DNA of 64,000 nucleotides, from assembly GCA_963932465.1 (NCBI GenBank), contig OZ010799.1:280223083-280287082 (forward strand), given 5' to 3'. The first letter of the stretch is position 1, and each line of letters begins with the position of its first letter. The stretch comes from Maratus speciosus (taxonomy: Eukaryota > Arthropoda > Arachnida > Araneae > Salticidae). Shown here one piece after another: positions 23,758-34,985 of this stretch. Made by a program: the position numbers and the translations under genes. The notes beneath the pieces were generated by a model, which saw only the letters and a list, made by a program, of their open reading frames with translations, ran no database searches and had not been told where the DNA came from.

Positions 23758-24612
23758 TTTTCTCGGTAGATTAGTTTCAAATTCCGTCACAATTCAACCA
23801 TTGAAGTGAAAACGTTGGAGTGCAATTATAATTTGTAGCCGAGAATATTGTGGTCACGCTTGAAGATTGTGATTTCAAAGTAAAAGGACACCAGCTGATT
23901 GAGACTTTACTATTCCTAGCCTAAAATAGTGTTATAGGATTTTTCTTTTCCTGTCCATTGAAAAACTAAGTCACTTCTATTAATGTATAATTTTTGCCAG
24001 TAGGGCCATTTCACTCGCTCAATATGTTTCGACTTTTGCCAGCACAAATATCTCAATAAAATGAGAAAATATGTTTTTTTCAAATTATGATTTTCTGCAC
24101 ATTTTAAACCATCAGCTTGAAGTTTTTTAATGATAGTTCGAAAACTGTTTAAAAGAAAAATTTTTGAAATTGAGAATTCGCATAAAGAAAGACATAATAA
24201 ATACAAGTCTATAAAAAAACTGTAGGTTGCAATTCATATGTTTTTCGAATATTAATTTTATAATTCATAATTCATATTATAAAACTTTTAAAATTACAAA
24301 TTCAATTTATTTATGTTTGGGTTTTTTATTATTATAACCGCACACAAAACTTTCACATTAAGATTACAATTTCAGGAGATATTAATAAAAATATGAAAAT
24401 TTAATTTAACTAATTTAACTAATTTAAGAAGCTCTAAATTTTGATTGTTTATAATTAAAAAACGTACAATTCAAATGACTAGAAATTTCATTTCTAGGCA
24501 GAGTTTGAACCGAAAATTTAAAATATATTGTCAAAATTGGATGCTTCCATGGAAAAAAAACAAAGTTTGGTCTATATCAATATTAACACAATTATTCTAA
24601 TTGGTAAACAAA
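23758..24612. other. Unassigned AT-rich stretch
   Basis: No recognisable gene or repeat; the minus frame 23916-24206 has no domain. Confidence 0.4.
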
Positions 24613-24613
24613 T

Positions 24614-24854
24614 CATATTAGATGTAAATTTCCAACTGGGCGAAGAATGTCCGGACCAGGATTCGAACCCGGGACCTCCTAGCTGAAGCCGCCAGAGGTC
24701 AAGTAATCACCAAGTTTAGGTGGGTGGAAAAGTTCGACCAGAATCGTCCGGGATAGCTCAGATGGCAGAGCACTGGCGGCTTCAGCCAGGAGGTCCCGGG
24801 TTCGAATCCTGGTCCGGACATTTTTCGCCCAGTTGGAAATTTACATCTAATATG
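24614..24854. repeat. Near-perfect palindrome built around a tRNA-like gene
   Basis: Arms 24614-24695 and 24773-24854 (82 bp each) match inverted with about two mismatches. Each arm holds the 3' half of a tRNA (anticodon arm, T-arm, acceptor strand), then a T-run and 'cgcccagttggaaatttaca'. The 77-bp centre adds the 5' half of the tRNA for the right arm only. Copies of the outer arm occur at 12495, 61500 and, more diverged, 4370 and 16200. Confidence 0.85.
24746..24820 (+). tRNA. tRNA-like gene or tRNA-derived core, function doubtful
   Basis: It folds as a cloverleaf: acceptor GTCCGGG with TCCGGAC (one G-T pair), D-stem GCTC/GAGC, anticodon stem CTGGC/GCCAG, T-stem CCGGG/CCTGG with loop TTCGAAT, and A as discriminator base. 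The A box TAGCTCAGATGG and B box GGTTCGAATCC are perfect, and TTTTT follows at once (24821-24825) as a Pol III stop. Against a working tRNA: the anticodon loop GGCTTCA lacks U33, and one extra base lies between acceptor and D-stem. Anticodon assignment is therefore unsafe. It is more likely a SINE-like Pol III unit. Confidence 0.6.
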
Positions 24855-24859
24855 AAAGT

Positions 24860-25780
24860 TTGGTCTGCTTTTGATTTGTAGATGTCCCCTCCCCCTTAAG
24901 CAAATTTTGCATACATCATTTAAAGTAGACTTTATTTCCAGTTGATTGGTTCCAGTAACTTTTTTCTATTATATTTAGTTGCAGAGTTTGTAAGGGATGT
25001 TTACTTTTTTTCCCCCACGACTGTACATTGGTAATGTTTCGTTTCTCTATTCTTTAACCAGGGAATGCGCGCGCATATCCAGGATATGTACGATTTATAC
25101 ATTGCCACCAATAAATTCAAACAAACATTGCCATCTTATTAATTTCTTGACAGCGCTCACAAAACTTGTGATAAAATAATATGAAGACTACTTGTCAAAT
25201 TTAGCGGTGAGAAATGTAATAACTGTGCCCACTCTGGGTGTGTCATACCCTGCGCGTGTAATTCCGGGTTAAAGTTAATTTATATTTCGTCTTAAAATTA
25301 TTACTTTTAATTATTTTCATTAATTCATATGTAAAACGTATCTGCCGATTAAAAATATCAGATTTATTTACAACAAATGCTTCATAAATAAAAAAAAAGG
25401 CACTAGAATACTCTGAGAAACCAAAAGCCTATTTTCTCTTATCTTGACATAAAATCAAAAAATGAACTTGTTTCAATTCCTTTTACACGAATGCTTTTTT
25501 CATTATATTCACTGAAACATAATCAATCATGATGCCATTCTTACCAGTCGGGCACGAAAAATCATCGATGTAAAAAAAAAAAAAAAGAATAAAGATAGAG
25601 GAAGCGACAAGGGAACAAACTCCTCTATTGTTCGTATTCAAAGGAAAACGGCGTATGGATGTAATAAATTTCATAAATTTCCGTCGCTTGAACTAAATGA
25701 ACATAGAATGAAAAATATAAAGAGGATGGAGGAGAATGAAAAATGTTTTCATAATGACAGCTTCAGTTATAAGTCTTGGA
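24860..25780. other. Unassigned AT-rich stretch
   Basis: No gene or repeat boundary recognised. Open frames at 24997-25179 and 25483-25674 lack domains. Confidence 0.4.
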
Positions 25781-26219
25781 AATACAGTCGAACTTCCCTT
25801 TAAAGAATTCCTATTTAACGAAGTTTTCTACTTGACGAAATTTTCTGCTGAATGTTGACTTTGAACAGCATTATTATGTAAATTAATCTCCATATTACGA
25901 AAAATATATCCTATATAACGAATTTTATTTAACCTTCGTGTGCGTACAGCATTCAAACGGAGAGGTTGCTGTTGCAATGGAATGTATGAATTTATTTCAG
26001 CGGATTGTATGAAAATGAAATTATTAACCATTTAGAAAAATGGTTATTGTCCTCGGTCAGCGTAGGGAATCAAAAGCATATCAGAAGCGTTTTACTAGTT
26101 GAATCTCGCATTTTATTCGTTTTCTCATGGGTCTATACAGTAATCTGCATTTTTCCTTTACTTTCAACAGAGATGGATACTTCTGTTGCCAATATGACAA
26201 AAAAGTAATAAAAACTAAA

Positions 26220-26570
26220 AAAAAAATTAATAACTCAGAAAAAAAAAATTGAGATACAGCTTTCAAACAAATTGCAATTAAAAATGTATTTTTTATCTCT
26301 ATACGACGAAATAAAAAGTGATATTGTGGGATGTTTAGAAGTTTAAAAATGCAATTTCATTTAAAATGGGTCCAGGAATATTACTGTTTAATCCATAGCG
26401 TACGTAATGTACGACCAGCTCCGTAGAAGTTTAAAAATTTACAGTACCAAAAATTGTAAAACTGAAATTCCCTTTAAAATTTGTTCATGATGGGTCCAGG
26501 AATGTTAATGTTTAACCCATGGCGTACGTAATGTATGATCAACTCCGTGCGATTTTTTATGTCTTAAATT
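26220..26570. repeat. Helitron-like 5'-tail copy with a 124-bp duplication
   Basis: 'ttgagatacagctttcaaac' and 'gcgatgtttagaagttt'-type words match the shared 5' tail found at 55360, 57335, 59160 and 60100. Within it a block with 'gggtccaggaat.tta' and 'gcgtacgtaatgta' occurs twice, about 124 bp apart (26371 and 26495). Confidence 0.55.
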
Positions 26571-26637
26571 TTAGTCTTTGAAAAAATCATTTTCCAAATG
26601 GTCGTTGTAATTTGTTAAATTGCTTTTTTTTATTTAC

Positions 26638-27905
26638 TAGGGGGCTCGGCCCCCTACGAGCTACGCTCGCCAACCCCCGTCCAGACATCGCAGGCTCTAA
26701 ATGCACGCTAATTTGATCGGCTTTAAAAAGATTTCGAAAGATTGAATTATAATTGCCGAAACGTCAGTGAAGGCTTACTGTGGAGACACGAAAAGTTTTG
26801 GTTTCCGTTAGTCTGTCTGTCTGTTAGTCTGTCTGTCTGTTCCGCGATAACTGTCGTAAAAAGCATCCGATTATCTTAAAATTAAGGATGCATGTTGGTG
26901 AGGTCACCGGATTTAGCTGTATAGTTTTTGGTTAAATTTGGTTCATTCGTTCGGAATATATAGAACATTTTATTTTCCGCCTTAATGCTTTCCTATAGCA
27001 ATTCAGACGATTTTTCCGTTTTTATTTCTTGAAAGGAAATGGCTTATATGATTGAAAGATTTTAATGATAAATTATGGATGATGGAATTTCCTAATTAGA
27101 ACCATACATTATTCATATTAGTTTGAAATTTTGTGTATACATTTGTCAGAGTTTTTAAATTCGGTGTAATATCTTATGGAGGGATTTTATATATGTGTTC
27201 CAATAATATAAAATATTTTCTTTTTTTAATTTACTTTTTTTCAATCACATATTTCATTGTCTTAATGTTCTTTTAACTGTTTCCTAGCAACGGAAAGGTG
27301 AATTTGATCTCATATATCAAAAATAAAACAAATACGCTTTGAGGTTGAAATAAAAGGGGCTTGTGTTATGATATTAATTCTTATTATTAAAAAAAACGTT
27401 ACTAATATCTCACGGTTTATCGTCTGGACACAGCTAACAGAAATATTTAATTTTTAATCGAAAATTTCAATGAGAAAAAAAAAAAATTTTGAAAAGCAAA
27501 TTGATAGTAAATGTCAAAATTATGCACCGCTAAATTATCGCTGTCGAAAAGGACGTCATTTTATCGGGAAATAAATATTTTCATTCTTAAAAACAAACAT
27601 TAACTAGATTGCCTGAAAAAATATTTTTTGACGAGTGTTAGTTCTTAATGCCGACTCATTTCAGAAAATATGAATGATTTTTTTTTTTTATCTTCAAAAG
27701 AAAATTACATTTTCGTTCGTAAAACCTAAACTTTTAATATAATTTCGTCAATGTAAATCCTTTTCTGCCCGCCAGTATTGAAGAATAAGGCTCGGAAGTG
27801 TAAAAAGATTTACCATAATCATTAGCGCAATCAATAAAAAGTTACATATGTAAATTAATGAGACCACGGGGGGTTCAGGGGGGCGGAGCCCCCCTGAATA
27901 CCTTA
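26638..27905 (-). mobile_element. Helitron-like element (3' end recognised)
   Basis: Read on the minus strand, the left edge ends with a hairpin GGGGGCCGAGCCCCC running into CTAG and then T (26636-26660), the 3' signature of Helitrons. The right edge carries another strong hairpin with stem TTCAGGGGGGC/GCCCCCCTGAA (27872-27897), which is not a standard Helitron 5' end. A GTCTGTCTGT run lies at 26811-26842. No Rep/helicase is encoded, so it would be non-autonomous. The right boundary is uncertain. Confidence 0.5.
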
Positions 27906-27929
27906 TTATTTACAAAAAAAAAAAAATAC

Positions 27930-29630
27930 CAGAATTAGTAGCTCATGAAAATTCAAAATATCCTTCCATAACAACGTTTTTAATTTAACGCTTCTAATGT
28001 GTGAAAACTTCGTATTTTTTATTCTTATAAATAATTACGTAATTTGAAAACTTTAAATTGCGGTTTGCAGGAAATTGAATATTACTAGAGTGTGTCTAAA
28101 AACAATGAATTGCAGATCTGTCGTTGAGGCTCCTGATCTGCAGATTTACTAGTTTAAAAAACAGTGGCGATCTCCCTATAAACGATTTTCTATTCATTTA
28201 TCTTTAATTGGGGAATTTTAACGCCAAATCCGCTGCGGTACTACTTGATTATCCCGTCGACCAATTTCGCCAAATTATATAAATCGCCAAACCACTCGTC
28301 AAATTATACAAATTGACATAATTTTTATTTTAAATAGCGAAAGAACAAATAAATTCGTACAACATTAATAAAAATACAAATAAAACGTCGAAATAAAAAT
28401 AACTTGATGACGTAGATACGTGTAACAACATTTCAAAATAAGCTAATATAAAAGGAATTAAGTAAACAGAGTCTTTGTCTCCTGGTATTTTTTAACAAAG
28501 CGAAAAGAAAGTTCTTTTAAAGGAGACATTTTAAATTAATCGTTTTTAATCTCACGTAATTTTTACCAAGCTATTCTTTCTCTTTTAAATAATCGCGTGA
28601 AAGTACATTTGTTAGCAATGAAATATTATTTGCGGTTTCCTAACAAAAATAGTTGAAAATATCCTCTCAAAATATTAAATAAATGTCTAGCGCAATTTCT
28701 AAATTTAAACATTTTTGCAATATTATTTTGTGTTCATTTTATGTAATAACTATAATGTGACGTAAATATGACGTAATTTCTCCTAAGATTTCTAACGCAT
28801 GTTAATGAATTTATTATTTTACAATGTCCTTTCTCTTTTAAAATTCACGTGTGTACTTTTTATGACGTAATTTTTAATAAGTTTCTGCTTTTTATACATA
28901 ATTATTTAATTCTAATTTGAAAGTTTTTTTCCTGTTTATTATAGTCACGTGTAAGTAAATTTTTAATTTGAAGCAAACATTATTGCTTGCGCTTTTTATA
29001 CAGTTGGCAACAGTTTAAATTAGTACAATTTTCTGAAATCTGTAAAAAATATATACAGAAATGCTGAAAATTTGAATTTAAAATAGAAATAAAACCTGAA
29101 AAAATGAGTCAAAATAAAAAAAAATTAATGCAATCTGCACTCCGGCAAATTCTAACGCATAAAATGATCTAAAAATGATTACACTGCCATGTATAGTTTT
29201 TGCTGCTATAAAACTTTTTTAGTGGAACGATTTTGTCCAACTTTAGCATTAAATATCTCTTAAAATAATTCTTCGATTTGAAAACTGTCTACATCAGCGT
29301 ATTTATCAAACATTTCTGTATAAAACCACTGATTTTCATATTTTTGTATGCATTATTTTTCTCAATATTAACGAAGAAAGACCTCCGGTCACAAAAAATT
29401 CAAAACCGGCGGCGGCGGCGGTGACAGCGGTAGTTACTTTTTTTTAGAATAGAGAGATTTATTTAAACATTTTATTTATTTATTTATTTAAACATTTCCA
29501 CTCAAAAGAAAAAAAATATATATAACTCTTCGATACAATAAGAAGGGGATTCCAGTTTCACGAAAATGTTACAGATGAGACGTTCGTGTACTTATAAAAG
29601 TGCGAAAATTTTTGTGAACAGTGTATTTTT
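27930..29630. other. Unassigned AT-rich stretch
   Basis: No gene found. Features seen: clustered 'cgccaaa' words at 28215-28310, a (GGC)n run at 29406-29420 and a (TTTA)n run near 29470. Confidence 0.45.
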
Positions 29631-30180
29631 TTAACCCCTTAACGGTCGAATTAAATTACGGTTTAAAAATTAATATTGCTTATTGGCACCACTTTTTTTG
29701 AAAAAGAAATATTCACCTTATTTAACTCATTAACCCTTTCCGACGCGGAGTACCTCTGTTTATAAACTAACGAAATAATGGGCTGACGCCAGAATTGACA
29801 AACGAATTTATTAGAAAATACGAACTTGCTTATTTTCATGTACATTATAAAAGGAAAATTTTAATTAAATATTCTTAGTGCCATTTGTGACTTTTGGAAT
29901 TAAAATTAGGTGTCCTTTTTTAAGGACAGCGCCCTCGAAATGGTTATCTGTTTGGCAAGAAAACTTGCCATGTACGGTGAACAAAAACTTTTTAGTTTGA
30001 AAATTTTCACATTATCTAATCTCAAATTTTGAGCGATTAAATAATTAAAAATTACAATGTGAAAAAAACTGGTGTAGAAGAACTAAAAGAAGTGTAAGAG
30101 AGTTAATGGATTAATGACAGGTAAAATGATACCATAATAAAGCGAATTACACTATTTTATAAAACTGGTGGGAACCAAAC
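29631..30180. other. Unassigned stretch with two isolated TTAACCC words
   Basis: TTAACCCCTTAACGG at 29633 and TTAACCCTTTCCGACGCGG at 29730 look like piggyBac-type ends, but no partner ends were found. Confidence 0.3.
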
Positions 30181-30631
30181 ATTCTTAATAAACGACTAAG
30201 CCCGTGAATATCACGGGAGCGAGAATAAGGGGCGAAGAAAGGGGGGGGGGTTAAGAAACCTGTACAAAGAAATATTATAGATTTTTTGTAAAGTTAAGGA
30301 TTTGGAATACTGAGAAAAATGAGTAGAAGTACGCTACACTTCAGTTTTTGTTTACCTTTCACTATTATGTGATTTTTTAGACATTATTCTAATTAAATTT
30401 TTCTCATGTGTCTACATTACATTAAAAACGAATACTGTCCGAATTAAAATACATTTTTCCAATATTTCCATTTTATTCGTATTCATTGGATGCATATGTA
30501 TTTTATTATATAAATTTAATGAATTTGAGTTGATTTCTATTTAACGAATTTTTTTCATAACGAAGTGTTTAAGTGTAATAATCAGACCTCGTTAAATGAA
30601 AGTTTCAGTGTACATTAAAATATACAATTAA

Positions 30632-31225
30632 AATAACTCTGTTAATTATCTGAAATCTCTTGCCCTTGCTCGTGGTTATAATCCCTCTTTAATTGATAAA
30701 GCTTTGTATAAATTTAATAAGCCTAAACGTCCTTTTTCTCATTCAAATAATCCTCCTAATTTTAATTCTATAATAGTTCTGCCCTTTTATTCTCTTCTGT
30801 GTTTCAAAATTGCTAAAATACTTTCTCGTTTTAACTTTAAAGTTATCTTCAAACCTATGAATAAAATTAAATTCTCTTCTCTAAAAGATCCTGTTCCTAC
30901 TGAGAACCGGTGGGGTGTTTATTTCATTCCTTGCTCTTGCAATTTAGGTTATATTGGTCAAACAAAGAGAGCTTTAAAATTCAGATTAGGCGAGCATCAG
31001 AGATATATTGCAAATCAAGAAATCTCTAAATCTTCGATTGCTTCTCACTGTTGGTCTTCCAGTCATTGTTTCAATTTCTCCATGGCCAAAATTATTTCTT
31101 CCCCTGCCTCTCCCTCTCACTTGGATTTTCATGAAGCATATTTTATTTCTAAAAATTCTGCTAATCTTGTCAATGATCTCCCATCATCTCCTTTCCTATC
31201 TCCAGCGTGGAAATTAATTTTGTAA
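30632..31225 (+). pseudogene. Penelope-like element ORF, C-terminal part with GIY-YIG endonuclease
   Basis: An uninterrupted frame runs from the 5' truncation point to a TAA at 31223-31225 (about 197 codons; no true start). Counting from the TTG at 30704, GVYF is at residues 71-74 and GYIGQT at 82-87, the paired GIY-YIG motif. They are followed by RALKFRLGEH (89-98), containing the catalytic Arg and the His of the second motif, and HEAYFIS (143-149) with the metal-binding Glu. CSC between the two halves of the motif (77-79) is typical of the Cys-bearing linker in Penelope endonucleases. The upstream residues (GYNPSLIDKALYKFN) are the connector after the reverse transcriptase, which is missing. 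In the family this domain nicks target DNA to prime reverse transcription. The endonuclease motifs are intact, which is unusual here, but the protein lacks its RT. Confidence 0.9.
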
Positions 31226-31279
31226 TTCCTTTCCCTTTTCTCCTGTTTCTTTTCTTTTTATTTTGTAAAAAAAAAAAAA

Positions 31280-31280
<1 letters not shown>

Positions 31281-31315
<35 letters not shown>

Positions 31316-31316
31316 T
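31281..31316. repeat. (AAT)n microsatellite
   Basis: About eleven ATA/AAT triplets follow an A-run, within the 3' region of the Penelope-like element. Confidence 0.95.
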
Positions 31317-31547
31317 TGGATTTTTTTTTCTTGTTCTTTTATAGTTCTTTATTTATTATTTTTATTTATATTTTTAATTTATTTCTTTTATTTTTATTTT
31401 TTCTTTTATTTCCATTTTTTCCATTTCATTTTCTCTTCTTTTTTCAACACATTTCCCTTTTGCATATCCCTCTATCAGGTAGCACCATCTGTCGCATTCT
31501 TCGCAACATTCTTTATCATCAGTTCATTTTTGAACTTGTTCGTTTAC

Positions 31548-31612
31548 GGACACGTGTATGCTTAGCTGATGACGAGCTGTTATGTTTTTAGCTCGAAACG
31601 CGTCCTGTGTTT
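31548..31612 (+). ncRNA. Hammerhead ribozyme-like motif of a Penelope-like element
   Basis: Core pieces stand in the right order. CTGATGA is at 31566-31572; stem II is GAGCT (31574-31578) and AGCTC (31590-31594) with an 11-nt loop; GAAAC is at 31595-31599; the self-complementary ACGCGT (31598-31603) serves as a very short stem III; GTC at 31602-31604 is the cleavage triplet. Stem I can start as TAG/CTG around the core, with a further ACAC/GTGT pairing outward. Position near the 3' end of a Penelope-like element and the minimal stem III agree with what is known of hammerheads in that family. One extra C (31573) lies between the core and stem II, which may reduce activity or reflect a family variant. 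Confidence 0.72.
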
Positions 31613-31717
31613 TGTTTTTTTATGGTGATTTTTTACAAAGTTTTATTATTTTAATTGCTTCATATCGCCAGTTTTCGGTGCTGTTTCGCTCCATTAAAAT
31701 ATACATTTTTTACTTTC

Positions 31718-32798
31718 TTCTATCTTTACAAGAAGAAAGTATTGGATTCGTGAAAATTTGTGACATCCGGTTTTCGACGGATTTATACGTTTTAGAATGT
31801 CCTGAACACGATTTGATGGTTTTTAGAAAATGTCTGTCTGTCACTCTGTCCGTCACTCTGTCACTCTGTGAGTCTGTATGTGGCAAAAATTTTGTGGGCG
31901 ACCTATCTCAAGAACTAATGCACGGAATTTCACAAAACTTTAATTTCAGTTAGACTTTAATATAAATTGGTCCTGATTAGTGTTTGGTGAAAATCGCCCA
32001 ACAAGTGGCGCTGCTATGCGGCATTTTTCTCGATTTCAACAATAGCTATATTTCAAGAACTACTGCACGGATTTTAATAAAACTTCAGATACAGTTAGTC
32101 CAGAATATAGTTAGCTGCTGATTATTTTTTCGTGAAAATCACCTATCAGGTGGCGCTGCTATGCTGTACTATTCATGATTATCACAATAGCTCTAACTCA
32201 AGAAAAAATACACGAATTTTCATCAAACTACAAATTTGAATATTCCCTGATATAAATTAATGCTGTTTAATTTTTGATGTAAATCGCCCAATAGGTGGCG
32301 CTGCTGTACTGTATTTTCACGATTTCCACAATAGCTGTATCTCAAGAACAAATGCATGAATTTTCATCAAGCTTCAGATTCAGTTAGTCCCTAAAATAAA
32401 CTGGTGTTAATTAGTTTGGTGTTCGGTAGTTAGGTGTAAATCGCTCAACTGGTGGCGCTGCTATGTGGAATTTTTTACGATTTCTGCTATAGCTCTATTT
32501 TAAAAACTAATGAACGAATTTTCATCCAACTTCAAATTCAGTTAAACGTTAACATAAGTTGTTGATTATTAGATTTTGGTGTAAATCCACCTATCCGGTG
32601 ACGCTGATATGCTGCATTTTGCATGATTTACATTATTTTAGCGATAGTCCTATCTCAAGAATTAATGCACAGAATTTCATGTTTTTAGAATTCCCATGAT
32701 GGCCATAGATTGCTATTTAATTTTGACTCTCTACTAGATAATTTTAATGTATTAACATGTATGAGATAGAAAAAAGTTTTGGGATTGGCATATCCGAC
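31718..32798 (+). repeat. Dispersed element with five 145-bp internal units (Helitron-like 3' end)
   Basis: It starts near a small inverted pair CTTTCTTC/GAAGAAAG. A TCTGTCACTCTG run follows, then five units about 145-157 bp apart, each with 'tctcaagaacta.tgca' and 'aggtggcgctgctatg' (31991, 32134, 32279, 32436, 32581). It ends 'gatagaaaaaagttttggga', then CCGACTAAT. The other copies (37841-38212 and 52003-52925, both inverted) end in CTAGT, so the family end fits CTRRT, as in Helitrons. The 5' boundary is approximate and the class is inferred. Confidence 0.6.
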
Positions 32799-32799
32799 T

Positions 32800-34980
32800 A
32801 ATTTTTATTTGTAAAGGATCTTTTACATGGTTTCTTTACTATTCTTTTTTAAAGAATTACATAGCTGCCAAAATTTTACTCTGCTTTACCACAAAAATTT
32901 TATAATAAATTTTAACTTTATACATCGCCGTAATATGATTGTCAAAAAAGGCAAAATTTTCTGTTGAGTTTTTGTGGTACAAAAAGGCAGAAGAGTTGAC
33001 AGCTAAGTGAAAAAAGAAAGTGAAAATTGTAAAAAGTTAATTTGAGAAAACACGTTAAAATAACACAGAAAAATCAAAGAAAACAGACCACGACTGCATT
33101 ATGGTTACTCCAGAGCCATATTCAACGCAAAATAAAAACTGATATTTAAAGTAATAAAGTAATTATAATATTATAACCGAAATAAATAAGGCAACTGTAT
33201 GAATTCCAGCTCACAATAGAAAAAAAAATGTTTTAAAATCTGAAAAAAAAGCGAAAAAAAAAATCGGAGGAAGAAATATTTGTATTTACATGTATTATAT
33301 TTGTATTTACAATGCATATTTTCATTGATAAGAAACCACATTTTCTGTATTTTTATCAATGCTATTAATTAAATATGCATTTTCTTACGTTTTGTATTGT
33401 TTCAATTACCAATTACATTCTTCTAATGTCTTTCTCTTTTCGCAAAAATCAATATATTTTTCGGAATTGTCAAATTCTAAGGGGTATGTATATATTTGCA
33501 TTGTAGTGTGTCTCGTTACCCAAGCTTAACAAACCTTTTCATGTTATACATAATACGACAAAGATTTTCACAAATAAAATAAAGCTTCTAACCAAATTAT
33601 GTAAAACAGAAATTACAGCTTTTTCGAATGAAATAATCTTCAGCGAAAACAGAAAAATATCTCTGTATTGTGCTAAAAACTATCTTTAAAGAAACAAATT
33701 ACAACACTAGGAAAAAAAACACTGCATTATTTGTATAAAAAAGACACTTTCTTCTGAGATGCTGGTATGTAAATCATTTACAAAGCAAATGAACTTGCTC
33801 CAGTTCCTCTTACAAAAATAAGTTCTGTACTCTTCAACTAAAACATCATCAATTATGTTTCATACTTAGAAATCTAATATGAAAAATCATGACTAATAAA
33901 AAGAGTGGGGCATGCAGTGCAGATGTGGTATAAGTACTAGTTGTTTATTGTTCTGCTTTCAAGAGAAAACATTGTATGTATGTATAATAATAATACACTG
34001 TCGGATGGATCTACAAATTGAATATAAAATCTGCATGAAGAAGAGAACAAAAAACATTAAAAATGCAAAAAGGAATGATAAATGAGCTCAGCGAAAACAA
34101 AGTCTAATTTTGAGTCAAGCGATGTTGAAGATATTTACACTCTAATGCACAAAGGAAAAAAGATAGATATGATACAGATGCTCTTATGTACTTAGCAGAG
34201 GAGGAAGATGAAGATAGAAAAGATAAAAAAAATAACAGCAATAAAAAAAAACTCAGCTGCGAAACAGAGTAACACTTTTCTTCTCAAAGTATAAACTTTT
34301 GATTATGGACCAGGACTGGCGACAATTTTTATATTCAGTCGTACTAAAATTTAGAAATAAAAATATTTGTTGTATATATCTCTTGAAATTATCCTAGAAC
34401 AAGTGTATGACATTGTTTATTTTTTTAAAAGCGGTACGAATAAAAAAAATAAATAATTAAAGGGGACAGCTTGCGTTCCACACTGCGTTGTTTGCCACGA
34501 CGTAATAAGTCCCAACCCTGTAATCAAAAGTTTAATATTCATAGTGTGTGGATTGATATTTACGATATAACAAAACATTACGTGTCCTAAACGCTAGATT
34601 AATAATTTTCCGTGAACAAATGTATTTTTGGAATAATTATACGAAATACTTATATTCTTTAATAATTTTAATGTAATTTTGCTTTATTATAAAAATACTA
34701 AATTTAATAATAAATCTAAGTGATAAAATTTCTTTATTTTCTGATAAAAAGAAAACAATTTGAAAGTCTAAATTCATTTTCTAAAAGTTTTATCAAATTT
34801 TATGTTTGAATTACTCCAATTAACACGCTGAGTAATTATTTACAATAACTATTTATTAAACAATATAAGTTTTCAATAAATATTGCACAAAACGGACCTA
34901 TTTTAAAACGGAAAATTATTTTAAGTATTAAAAACACAAATTTTATGTCTCAGGTAAATTATTTAATTAGAAAAAAATTA
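32800..34980. other. Unassigned AT-rich stretch
   Basis: No gene, tRNA or repeat edge recognised over 2.2 kb. The minus frame at 33171-33359 has no domain. Confidence 0.4.
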
Positions 34981-34985
34981 AAATA

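Larger units (their letters stand above)
25787..30609. mobile_element. Possible large pogo-like element with nested insertions
   Basis: TA then CAGTCGAACTTCCCTTTAAAG at 25787, with further 'atttaacgaagtttt' words, resembles the inverse of 30585-30609, which ends 'cgttaaatgaaagtttcagtg' followed by TA. If these are a pair, the 4.8-kb span is an old pogo-like element into which the Helitron-like unit at 26638 was inserted. The inverted repeats match only partly (about 15 of 24), so this is tentative. Confidence 0.33.
30627..31691 (+). mobile_element. 5'-truncated Penelope-like retroelement with 14-bp target duplication
   Basis: The direct repeat CATTAAAATATACA lies at 30613-30626 and 31692-31705 and bounds the insertion exactly. 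Inside are the C-terminal part of a Penelope-like ORF with a GIY-YIG endonuclease, an AT-rich 3' region with (AAT)n, and a hammerhead-like ribozyme motif near the 3' end. This arrangement matches Penelope-like elements, which are often 5' truncated and carry hammerheads in their terminal repeats. The clean duplication shows it arrived by retrotransposition. Confidence 0.87.

Noticed and set aside
24746..24820. Calling a specific tRNA isotype
   Set aside because: The anticodon loop lacks U33 and there is an extra base before the D-arm, so any anticodon reading would be a guess.
30185..30230. Helitron 3' end from the CCCGTGATATTCACGGG hairpin followed by CTTAGT
   Set aside because: The hairpin is good, but the end is CTTAG and not CTRR, and no partner 5' end was found.
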